A DNA stretch of 64,000 nucleotides from JALOLG01 sp963722415. Its GTDB lineage: Bacteria > Actinomycetota > Acidimicrobiia > Acidimicrobiales > Ilumatobacteraceae. The translations under genes and the position numbers were made by a program. This document shows positions 34,812 through 43,864 of this stretch, piece after piece; position 1 is the first letter of the stretch; every line of letters begins with the position of its first letter. The notes under the pieces are model-generated. The model had not been told where the DNA came from, ran no database searches, and worked only from the letters and a program-made list of their open reading frames with translations. The stretch is from contig CAVRNI010000043.1 of the NCBI GenBank assembly GCA_963722415.1, forward strand, positions 124,001-188,000, in the 5' to 3' direction.

Positions 34812-35537
34812 TTACGCTCGGCGTGTGAACGCCGCCGCCGTCAAGGTTCCGCTGATCACGTCATGGGCGACATCGGCGAGGCGTTGGTTGTGGTTGCGCG
34901 CGTAGGTGCGCAACATGCCGAACGACTCGTCCACGTTGATGCCCATCCGCTCGGCGACGATGCCCTTGGCTTGCTCGATGATGACACGGCTGTTGAGGGC
35001 ATTGCTGAGCTGATCGTTGACGACCTGGGCCTCTGACGCGTTGCGGTGCTGGATGATGCCGATGGTGGCGATATCCGCGAGCGCCTGGGCAGCAACGACG
35101 TCGGCCTCGTCCTTCTCGCCTGCTTCGACGTGGAAGAGATTGAGCGCGCCGATCACGATTCCGCGCAGTCGCATCGGCAACGCCTGCACCGAATGAAAGC
35201 CGGCGGCGAGCGCCTCGGCGGCGAATCGGGGCCATCGGCCGCCAGCGGCTGCGAGGTCCTGGTTCACGACTGGCTGGCCGGTGCGGTAGCAGTCGAGGCA
35301 CGGGCCTTCCTGGGATTGCAGTTCGAACAACTCGAGCACCCGCATCGCGTCGCTGGACGAGGCCATCACGCGCAGATCGCCGTCGGGTGCGACCAACATG
35401 ATTCCGGCCGCCTCGACGTCGAGCACCTCGACGCAACGATCGGCCAGAACCGTCAACAGCTCGACCACGTCGAAGTCGGCGACGAGCGTGTCGGCCAGCT
35501 CGACCATCGCCTTGGCGAGCATCGCTTCCCTAGACAT
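34812..35537 (-). CDS. GAF-ANTAR regulator (first copy)
   Basis: About 241 residues. A GAF sensor domain (about 15-165, with QSQEGPCLDCYRTGQPVV) is followed by an ANTAR RNA-binding domain (about 175-235, ALNSRVIIEQAKGIVAERMG, ARNHNQRLADVAHDV). ANTAR proteins bind paired hexaloop hairpins in nascent RNA and stop termination. The start chosen is the ATG at 35537, close behind GGGAGGT; a GTG at 35543 is possible. Paralogue of the next gene; cysteines in the GAF domain may sense redox state. Confidence 0.87.
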   Translation of the reverse strand: MSREAMLAKAMVELADTLVADFDVVELLTVLADRCVEVLDVEAAGIMLVAPDGDLRVMASSSDAMRVLELFELQSQEGPCLDCYRTGQPVVNQDLAAAGGRWPRFAAEALAAGFHSVQALPMRLRGIVIGALNLFHVEAGEKDEADVVAAQALADIATIGIIQHRNASEAQVVNDQLSNALNSRVIIEQAKGIVAERMGINVDESFGMLRTYARNHNQRLADVAHDVISGTLTAAAFTRRA

Positions 35538-35653
35538 CGGCACCTCCCGTCACCGCGTCCCGCATGACTTCCCGCCCGCGGACCGTGACCGTTTCACCAC
35601 TCTACTTCGGTCGCCGAACCGTCGCTGACACGGCCGGGTGGGAGGACTGGTGC

Positions 35654-36376
35654 TCACGGCGCGGCGTCGTCCTCGCCGCTGAGAGCATCGAAGCGCAACA
35701 CCCTGGCGACGACGTCGTGAGCGACGTCCTCGAGTGGACGTTCGTTCCCGAACGCGTGCGCCCGCAGACGGATGAGAGCGTGGCCGACACTGACATCGAG
35801 CTGGACCGCGACCATGCCGGTCGCCTGGTGCACCACGTACCGGAAGTTGGATCCCGTCTCGAGCTCGACGGCGAGCTGGCCCGGCGGCGCGTTCGCCTGC
35901 AGGGCGAGGATCGCGTGGGTGGCGACGTCGGCCGCGACGAGCGCGTCGGCGTGCTGTTCGGCCGTCAGGGGACCTGGTCGGTCGCAGTACAGGTTGAGCG
36001 CTCCGAGGCGGACTGCTCCCACGCGGAGCGGAAAGCCGAAGATCGCCCGCACACCCGCGTCGAGCGCCGGCCCTGTGAACGCAGCCCAGCGTGGTGTGCT
36101 GGGCTCGGCAAGATCAGGTTCGAGCACGGGGCGACCGAGTTGGTGGGCGTCGACGCACGGACCCTCACCGAGTGCGTACTGGAGCTCTTCGACGACCTTG
36201 CTGATGTCGTCGGTGGTGCACACCGACCCTCGGGCAAGGTCACCGGCCATCAGCATGATCCCCGCCCCCGTCATGCCGGTGAGCTCGACACACACCGCAC
36301 ACAGATGACTCGTCGCCAGCTCGGGAGCGTCGCGCAAGAGCTGGGCGACGATCCGTCGGCGGCGTTCACCCGCCAC
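35654..36376 (-). CDS. GAF-ANTAR regulator (second copy)
   Basis: 240 residues with the same build as its neighbour: a GAF domain with EGPCVDAHQLGRPVLEPDL and an ANTAR end with FRYVVHQATGMVAVQLDVS and FGNERPLEDVAHDVVARVL. The ANTAR helices are more divergent than in the first copy (the usual EQAKG is HQATG). The pair lies in tandem with 116 bases between them. No GAF ligand can be named. Confidence 0.85.
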   Translation of the reverse strand: MAGERRRRIVAQLLRDAPELATSHLCAVCVELTGMTGAGIMLMAGDLARGSVCTTDDISKVVEELQYALGEGPCVDAHQLGRPVLEPDLAEPSTPRWAAFTGPALDAGVRAIFGFPLRVGAVRLGALNLYCDRPGPLTAEQHADALVAADVATHAILALQANAPPGQLAVELETGSNFRYVVHQATGMVAVQLDVSVGHALIRLRAHAFGNERPLEDVAHDVVARVLRFDALSGEDDAAP

Positions 36377-36549
36377 GACTCACCGCTCGTCGCCACCTGT
36401 CACGCGCGCGACGCCATCCAACTGTCATGCTCACCACCAGATCCCTCACGCTCGTCTCGTGGACTGGGCGGGAACCGACGCGATCCCCAACGGTCGAGCA
36501 GATCGAGCCTATGCCACGCGAACGTCGCAGGGCTCGCCGATGTCGGAAG

Positions 36550-36578
36550 TTGACAGGACGGACGACCGAGCGTACGTT
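36550..36578 (+). promoter_or_regulatory. Probable promoter of the catabolic operon
   Basis: TTGACA at 36550-36555 and TACGTT at 36573-36578 are separated by 17 bases, a good match for a primary sigma-factor promoter. The palindrome at 36581 starts two bases further on, over the expected transcription start, and the first gene begins at 36620. Confidence 0.5.
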
Positions 36579-36580
36579 CT

Positions 36581-36596
36581 TGGCAAGCGCTTGCCA
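36581..36596. promoter_or_regulatory. Perfect 16-bp palindrome, LacI-family operator
   Basis: TGGCAAGCGCTTGCCA is a perfect palindrome with the central CG of classical LacI/GalR-family operators. It overlaps the expected start of transcription of the operon, whose sixth gene encodes a LacI-family protein. Autoregulated repression relieved by an operon metabolite is the natural reading. Confidence 0.78.
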
Positions 36597-36619
36597 TGAG
36601 GCCGATCCATGGAGTTGCA

Positions 36620-37547
36620 ATGACACTGAACCTGGAAGGGCTCATCCCGGCGACGGTCCTCCCGATGCACCGCGATGGCAGCATCGACGAGGACGGGCTC
36701 CGTTCGTACATCTCGTGGGTTGCCGGCCAACGGCCGGTCAGCGTTGGCCATCAACGTCGACACCGGTGAGGGGCCTCACCTCACCCACGACGAGAAGGTC
36801 AGGGTGCTGCAGATCGTCGACGGGGTCACCGATATCCCGATCGTGGCCGGCCTCGCGGGGCCGTCGACCGATGCCGCCGTTCGACAGGCTCGGGAGTTCG
36901 CCCAAGCCGGTGCCGACGCGTTCTTGGTGTTTCCGATCCCCGCCTACCTGAGCGATCCGCTCGATGTCCGGGTGCCCGTGCAGTATCACGAGGCGATCGC
37001 CGAGGTCGGCTTGCCGCTCATCCTCTTCCAGCTCCAGCCCGCACTCGCAGGACTGAACTTCGAGCCCGACACGCTCCGCGCGATGGCATCGGTCGAGGGC
37101 GTGGTCGCGATGAAGGAGGCATCGTTCGATGCCCGCCGATTCGTCGACACCGTTCGACTGCTCGAGGAGCTCCCCGCGCCCGATCACGATGCTCACCGGC
37201 AACGACAACTTCATCCTCGAATCGTTCATGCTCGGGGCGACCGGTGCGCTGATCGGTTTCGGCGCGGTGATGACCGGCGAGCAGGTCGACATGATCGACG
37301 CGTGGAGGGCCGGGCGCATCGACGACGGCACGGGCGCTGGGACGTCGGATCCAGCGCCTGGCCGACGTGGTGTTCGCCAAACCGGTCGGCGACTACCGGG
37401 TGCGCCTCAAGGAATGTCTCGTCGCGCTCGGCGTGCTGGAGGCCGCGCACATCCGCCGGCCTCTGCTCGGGATCAGCGACGACGAGCGCGCCGCGCTGTC
37501 GGAGGTGCTGGTCGAAGTCGGGCTGCTGCGAGCCTTCGCACGCATGA
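36620..37547 (+). CDS. Dihydrodipicolinate synthase/N-acetylneuraminate lyase family, broken by indels
   Basis: The ATG at 36620 follows GGAG. The product starts MTLNLEGLIPATVLPMHRDG and the family sequence continues through at least three frame changes (about 36740, 37180 and 37340). Recognisable parts are AINVDTGEGPHLTHDEKV, a Schiff-base region VVAMKEASFDARRF with the lysine, and MLTGNDNFILESFMLGATG. Near 37180 an extra C in a CCCC run and near 37340 an extra G in GGG explain the shifts. Class I aldolases of this family cleave or form 2-oxo acids. The stop at 37545 overlaps the next ATG. The reaction is not predictable beyond the family. Confidence 0.75.
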
Positions 37548-38534
37548 AGTTCGGCGTCTTCCTGCCGTCGTTCCTCATCCCCGGCCGCGAGCGGACGCAC
37601 CCCGACGACGTCCGTCGGTTCGCCCGCCGCGCCGAGGAGCTGGGGTTCGACTCGCTGTGGATCACCGACCACATCGTCACCGCCCATCGCTTCTACCGGG
37701 TCGAGCTGGCTGGACTCGCTGATGACGCTGTCGCACGTGGCGGCGGTGACCGAGCGGGTCCGGCTCGGCACGTCGATCCTCATCCTGCCGACGCGGCAGC
37801 CCGCCGTGCTCGCCAAGGAGATCGCCACGCTCGCACTACCTGTCCGGCCATCGCTACATCTTCGGCATCGGCACCGGTTGGTACGGCCCCGAGTTCGAAG
37901 CGTGTGGCGTGCACAAGTCCGAGCGCGGTGGTCGAACCGATGAGGTGCTGGATGCGACGATGGCGCTGTTCAGCGGCCCGGACGTGCAGTTCCATGGCGA
38001 GGCACTACGACCTCGACGGCGTCACGGTCGAGCCGCATCTCGACCCGCTGCCACCGGTGTGGGCGGCGGGCGGGAGCCAGCTCGCGCACGAGGCGTCTCC
38101 GGAGCGGCCGGTATGCACCCCAACGTCCTGCGCCGGATCGCGCGTGCCGACGGATGGATCGCCCGGCCGACGTGCCCGCCGCATCTGATCGCCACCGATC
38201 TCGAGCTGATCACCGCGGCGCGGGCCGAGGACGGCCGTTCCGATCCGTTCACCGTCGCCCACGAGAACTTCACCTGGATCGAGGAGCGGGGCACCGCCGA
38301 TGAGATCCGGGCGGTGCAACAGGCGCGCTTCGGCGACGTGGTGAGCGACGAGCGTCCGTGGGACTACATCGAGCGGTGTACATGCCGGGCACCATCGACG
38401 AGATCCAGGCCAAGGTCCAGGCCCGGATCGACGCCGGCGTGGAGTACCTGATGTTGCACACGATGTCCGCCGACGTCGAGCAGCTCGAGCTGATCGCCAA
38501 GCACATCATCGAGCCGTTCGGCGGCGTGTCATGA
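37544..38534 (+). CDS. LLM class (luciferase-like, probably F420-dependent) oxidoreductase, broken by indels
   Basis: It begins MKFGVFLPSFLIPGRERTHP at 37544 with RRAEELGFDSLWITDHIV, a typical LLM start. The family sequence continues in changing frames with breaks near 37700, 37830, 38000, 38100 and 38380: LMTLSHVAAVTERVRLGTSI, YIFGIGTGWYGPEFEACGV, TVEPHLDPLPPVWAAGG and finally EYLMLHTMSADVEQLELIA. Joined length is about 330 residues, normal for the family. Such enzymes use reduced flavin or F420 to oxidise or reduce organic substrates. The stop overlaps the start of the next gene. Confidence 0.75.
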
Positions 38535-39171
38535 GCGCCGCACCGTTCGCAGTCGACGCGTCGTCGGCGGCGCTGATCGTGGTCGATCTCCAGAACGACT
38601 TCGTGCGCGAGGGCGCGCCGCAGGAGGTTCCCGACGCGCGAGCGTCACTGCCGACGGTGAAGGCGTTGCTCGACGGGGCACGATCGCACGGGATCCCGGT
38701 GTTCTTCACGCGGTACACGGCAGGACCCGAGGTCTCGCACCTCGGTTGGTTCTCGCCCGAGTGTGGCCCACCGCTGCGCTCGTGCTGGCCGGGCGTCCGG
38801 CGCGAGTACGGCGATCGTGACGGGCTGATCGAGGGCCATCAGGTCGTCGACGAGCTCGACCCGCGGCCGGCGAGGTGGTCGTCGACAAGTTCGGCTACGG
38901 CTCGTTCCACAACACCATCCTCGAGGACGCGCTGCGGACGGCCGGGGTCCGCCAGGTGTGGCTGGTCGGGACCGTCACCCAGATCTGTGTCGAGGAGACC
39001 GCGCGAGAAGGGTTTCGACGCGGCTTCGAGGTGGTCGTCGTGACCGACGGTGTCTCCTCGTACGACCCCGAACTGCATCGTGCGACGTTGAAGAACCTGG
39101 CCGCCAAGTTCGCCATCGTCGTCGATGCGGCGACCGTGGCGAAGGCGGTCGACGTTGGTGGCGGTGCATGA
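38531..39171 (+). CDS. Isochorismatase-like cysteine hydrolase, one frame change
   Basis: 213 residues after joining. The catalytic Asp is in LIVVDLQNDFV, the Lys in VVDKFGYGSFHNT and the Cys in TVTQICVEETAREG, the complete triad of cysteine hydrolases of the isochorismatase superfamily. Members cleave amides such as N-carbamoyl compounds and maleamate. The frame changes once near 38870 in a CGGCC run. Start ATG at 38531, overlapping the LLM gene; the end overlaps the GMC gene. Together with the amidase further on, it suggests that the pathway handles an amide or carbamoyl compound. Confidence 0.8.
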
Positions 39172-40782
39172 GCGACGAGGTCGCCGACGTCCTCATCATC
39201 GGCACGGGCGCGTCGGGCGGTGTCGTCGCCCGCCGTCTCGCCGAGGCGGGGTTCGGGGTGGTCTGTCTCGAGCAGGGCCGCTGGCACGACCGCAGTGAGT
39301 ACCGCGGGGCGGAGCTCGACTGGGAGCTCACGGCTCGCAAACAGTGGTCGGGCAGCCCGAACGTCCGTGCCCTCGCGGAGGACTATCCGGTCGACGACGC
39401 CGACTCCGATCTCTCGCCGTTGATGTTCGCCGGCGTCGGTGGATCGATGCTGCTGTTCGCGGGTGCGTGGCCGAGGCTGCTGCCGTCGGACTTCCGCGTC
39501 CGTTCGCTCGACGGTGTTGCCGACGACTGGCCGCTCACCTATGACGAGCTGCGTCCCTACTACGAGCGCAACGACCGGCACATCGGCGTGTCGGGCCTCG
39601 GCGGTGATCCCGGCCTACCCACCCGGCGAGGACCCGCCCCTGCCGCCGTTGCCGATCGGCGCGGGCGGCACTGAAGGTCGCCCGTGCCCACGATCGACTC
39701 GGCTGGCACTGGTGGCCGGAGCCCAACGCGATCCTCTCGGCCCCCTACGACGGTCGCCACCAGTGCGTGCAACGGGGCACGTGCATGCAGGGCTGCAACG
39801 AAGGCGCCAAGGCTTCGACCGACCTGACCCACTGGCCGCAGGCGCTCGCCAACGGCGCCCGACTCGTCACTGGCGCCAGGGTCATGCGCATCGAGACGAA
39901 CGCGCGCGGTCGCGCAACGGGTGCTCTGTGGCTCGACGACGACGGACGGGAGCACTTCCAGGCCGCGAACGTCGTCGTTGTCGCGGCGAACGCGATCGGC
40001 ACACGCGCGGCTGTTGCTGCTGTCGTCGTCGGACATCCATCCTGACGGATTGGCCAACTCGAGCGGGCTCGTCGGCACCAGGCTGATGATGCATCCGTTC
40101 GGCAGTGTGACGGGGCTCTTCGACGACGACCTCGAGAGCTGGCAGGGACACTTCGGATGCTCGATCGAGTCGTTCGAGTTCTACGAGACCGACGAGCGGC
40201 GCGGGTTCGTGCGAGGCGCGAAGTGGGGGCTCGCGCCGACGGGCGGTCCGATCAACGCCGCCCTGCCGAGCCGCGCCGGCGAGCAGACGTGGGGACCCGA
40301 CCACCACCTTCAGATGCGAGCCCGCTTCGGCCGAGGCGTGAGTTGGGGGCTCTTCGGTGAGGACCTTCCAGACGAGTCCAACCGTGTCGTGTTGTCGTCG
40401 ACGGTGACGGATTCGTCCGGGATCCCGGCTCCGGAGTTGCACTACAAGGTGTCACCCAACTCCCGCCGGCTCCTCGACTTCCACATCGACAAGGCCTCGG
40501 AATCGCTCCTCGCCGCCGGCGCGCACACGGTCGAGGTCGATCGGCTGATGCGCTACTCCGGGTGGCACCTGCTCGGCACGGCACGCATGGGCGACGATCC
40601 GTCGAGCTCGGTCGTCGATCGCTGGAACCGGTCCCACGATGTGGCCAACCTCTACGTCGTCGACGGGAGCTGCTTCGTCACCTCGGGCGGTGTCAATCCG
40701 ACGTCCAGCATCTGCGCCTTGGCACTGCGCGCCGCCGATCACATGGTTCACACCCACTTCGACACAGAAGGTGCCCGCATGA
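39168..40782 (+). CDS. GMC family FAD oxidoreductase, broken by indels
   Basis: It starts at 39168 with VLIIGTGASGGVVARRLAEA, the FAD fold, then FAGVGGSMLLFAGAWPRL. Breaks near 39610, 39665 and 40015 interrupt the middle. The cysteine-rich GTCMQGCNEGAK and the C-terminal YSGWHLLGTARMGDDP, with the catalytic His of GMC enzymes, are intact, as is DGSCFVTSGGVNPTSSICAL. Joined length is about 535 residues. With the next small subunit it resembles gluconate/sorbitol-type membrane dehydrogenases that oxidise polyols or sugars. The likely end is the TGA at 40780, overlapping the next ATG, which needs one more indel near 40770. Confidence 0.78.
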
Positions 40783-41253
40783 CTGCCGATCCCGTTGCGA
40801 TCTCGCCGTCGGTCGATCTCGGTCGCGGAACGACTCGCCAGACTCGCGGCCGTCGCGGATCACCTGATTCCGGCGGCGCACGGCATGCCGTCGGCGGCGG
40901 CGGTCATCGACCGAGCCGCGCCTCCGCTTCGTCGGGCAGTGTCGTCCGGACCTGCTCGAGCCGCTGCGGCGGGCACTGCGCAGCGAGCTCGGCGATGACC
41001 CCGGTGCCCGGCTCAGCGCGCTCACCGAGCACGATCCCGAGGCGCTCGCCGCGCTCCAGTTGGTGATCGTCGCCGGCTACTACACCGACGCCGACGTCCG
41101 TGAGCGCGCTCGGCTATCCAGGCCAGGTGGCCAAGCCCGTGAGTGCGCTGGACTACCCGGCGTACCTCGAAGAAGGCCTCCTCGACCGCGTCATCGAACG
41201 GGGGCCGATCTGGCGCGACCCCGCCGCCGGCAGGATCGTCAGGGGCGGGCTGA
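40779..41253 (+). CDS. Gluconate 2-dehydrogenase subunit 3-like protein, broken by indels
   Basis: The family segment RLARLAAVADHLIPAAHGMP is followed by RPDLLEPLRRALRSELGDD, ALQLVIVAGYYTDADVRER and YPGQVAKPVSALDYPAYLEE, a gluconate_2-dh3 type protein of about 158 residues. It lies right behind the GMC oxidoreductase, its usual partner. Breaks fall near 40820, 40910 and 41110. Dropping one G from the run near 41247 brings in a TGA at 41251 just before the LacI start. No twin-arginine signal is seen at the N-terminus. Confidence 0.68.
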
Positions 41254-41254
41254 C

Positions 41255-42320
41255 GTGCCGTCGCTCGAAGACGTCGCCGCCCTCGCGAGGGTCTCGACGG
41301 CGACGGTGTCGCGCGTGCTGAGCGGTTCGTCGCACCCGGTCGCCGCACCCACGCGCGCGTTGGTCCTCGAGGCGGCGAGAACGCTCGACTTCGAGCCCAA
41401 CATGCTCGCCCGCGGTCTGGCGCGCAGCCGTACGCAGACCGTCGCCGTGATGGTCCACGATGTGATGGACGAGTACTTCAGCGAGATCGCGCGGGGCATC
41501 GAGGATGAGGCGTACGCCAACGGCTACGTGACGCTCATCTGCAACACCGATCGCGATCCGGACAAGGAGCTGCACTACGTGCGCAAGCTGCGGGCGATGC
41601 AGATCGACGCGATCCTGTTCGCCGCCGGCGGTCTGCGCGACCGCGCCCATCGCTCGGAGGTCGCCCGCCAGCTCGTCCAGATCGAGGCGGCGGGGGGTGT
41701 CGTCGTGCGGCTCGCTCCTCACGCCGACGGCAAGCCCGACGTCGGCTTCTCCAACGACGTCGGTCTGCGCCTCGCCGTCGACCACCTCGTCGAGCTAGGG
41801 CACCGAGACATCGGCTTCCTCGCCGGTCCCGTCCATCTCACGACGTCGACAGAGCGCCTCTCGTCGATGCGGCGCGCGCTGCGGCGGCATGGGATCCGGC
41901 TGTCCGACACCGCCCTCCTCGACAGCGGGTTCAGCCGCGAGGGTGGCGAACAGGCCGCCGCCACGTTCGTCGCCATGGGCTGCACGGCGACGGCCATGGT
42001 CGGGGCCAACGACCAGGCCGCGATCGGCTTCGTGCGCGGGCTTCGGGCGCACGGGGTCGCGGTCCCGGACGATGTCTCAGTGGTCGGATTCGACGACATC
42101 TCGCCGTGCAAGTACGTCGAGCCGCCGCTCACGACAGTGCACGTCCCGCTGTACGAGCTCGGCGTGCGCGGCCTGCGCCTCGCGCTCGATCTCCTCGCCG
42201 GTCTGGAACGCCCGCGTCCCGAGTCACTGCCGCTCGAGCTCCACCGTCCGCTCCAGCACGCAATCACCGAAAGCGTCGTCACGCATGGCCGCGATCGCCG
42301 TCCTTCACACCGGGAGATGA
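41255..42320 (+). CDS. LacI family transcriptional regulator
   Basis: A GTG at 41255 starts PSLEDVAALARVSTATVSRVLSG, the LacI helix-turn-helix with hinge helix. A periplasmic-binding-type sensor domain follows (TVAVMVHDVMDEYFSEIARG, VVGFDDISPCKYVEPPLTTV), about 350 residues in all. The frame has no stop before the amidase gene. A one-base change near 42280 would give the end VLHTGR and the TGA at 42318. It probably binds the perfect palindrome at 36581 and so controls its own operon; the inducer is likely a pathway compound. Confidence 0.85.
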
Positions 42321-42340
42321 CAAATGACAAGGAGAACGAG

Positions 42341-43828
42341 ATGACTCTCGCCGACGATCTCGCCTACCGATCAGCAACCGACCTCGCCCAGCTCATCCGC
42401 GATCGGGAGGTCTCGCCGGTCGAGCTCACCGATCAGGTCATCGAGCGGATCGAGGAACGCAATCCGAGCCTCAATGCATTCGTCTTCAAGGGCTACGACG
42501 ACGCACGACGGGCGGCGGCCGACGCCGAGCGAGCGGTCGTGTCCGGCGCCGAGCTCGGTCCCCTGCACGGGCTGCCGACCGCCCTCAAGGATCTGTTCGA
42601 CTTCAAGCCGGGATGGAAGGCGACGTTCGGCGGCCTTCCGGTCCTCGCCGACAACGTCATCGACGCATATTGCGTCTTCGCCGAGCGCGTCGAAAAGGCC
42701 GGAGCGATCATCGTCGGCAAGACGAACAGCCCGGTGATGGGGTTTCGCGGTGCCTGCGACAACTACCTGTTCGGACCGACGCGAACCCCTTCGACACGTC
42801 GAAGAACAGCGGGGGGTCGTCGGGCGGCAGTGCCGCGGCGGTCGCCGATGGGCTGTTGCCGTTTGCCGAGGGGTCCGACGGAGGTGGTTCGATCCGCATT
42901 CCGGCCGCGTGGTGCGGCATCTACGGTTTCAAGCCGTCGTGGGGTCGGGTGCCAGTGGTGTTGCGACCCGACGCGTTCGCCGCAACCAACCCGTTCGTGG
43001 CGGAAGGTCCGCTCACCCGTACCGTCGCCGACGCGGCGCTGGTACTGCAAGCCCTCGCCGGCTACGACTCGCGCGATCCCTACAGCCTGCCGGACACGCC
43101 TGACCTGCTGGCCGCGCTCGACGGCGATCTGCGCGGCAAGCGCATCGCGTACAGCGCCGACTTCGGCGTCTTCGCAGTCGACCCACGCGTCGCCGAGGTC
43201 GTCGCCGGCGGCGGTGCGAGCGTTCGAGGATGCGGGCGCGATCGTGGAGAACGTCGACATCGCGATCCCGTTCAGCCAACGCGAGCTCAGCGACCTGTGG
43301 GCGCGCCTGATCTCGCCTTTGAACGTGGGCACGATCGAAGGCGTTCAAGGCCGGCGGCCTCGATCTGTTCAAGGATCACCGTGACTCGTTCCCGCCCGAG
43401 TATCTCGAGTGGATCGAAGCCGCGTACGACTACACGATCAACGATGTCGCCGCGACCAGCAGATGCGCACCGTCGTGTCGGATGCCGTGCAGGGTGTGGT
43501 CGACGCCTACGACTTCCTCGTGACCCCCACGGTGTCGGCGGTGCAGGTCGACAACGCCACCGACGGCAACACCGTCGGACCACGTGAGGTCGCCGGCCGC
43601 GAGGTCGATCCGCTGATCGGGTGGTGCATGACGTTTTTCACCAACTTCTCCGGTCACCCGTCCGCCTCGGTGCCGGCGGGAATGATCGACGGACGGCTAC
43701 CGGTGGGCATGCAGATCATCGGCGGCCGTTACGACGACGCCGGGGTGCTCACGGCGAGCCACGCGTTCGAGCAAGTGCGTCCATGGGACGCGGCCTATCA
43801 GTTGTGCCGTGACCGTCCCCTCGACTGA
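42341..43828 (+). CDS. Amidase signature family enzyme, broken by indels
   Basis: The ATG at 42341 follows AAGGAGAA. The amidase-signature triad is present: Lys in LPTALKDLFDFKPG, then the Gly/Ser-rich NSGGSSGGSAAAVADG with the cis-Ser, and the nucleophile Ser in GSDGGGSIRIPA. Frame changes occur near 42780, 43207, 43345 and 43455. The last part (NFSGHPSASVPAGMIDG) ends at 43828. Joined length is about 495 residues, normal for the family. It hydrolyses an amide, releasing ammonia or an amine. Last gene of the LacI-controlled operon. Confidence 0.78.
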
Positions 43829-43864
43829 CCGGCACCGTTCGTCAGGTCATGTCGCGGTCGACGA

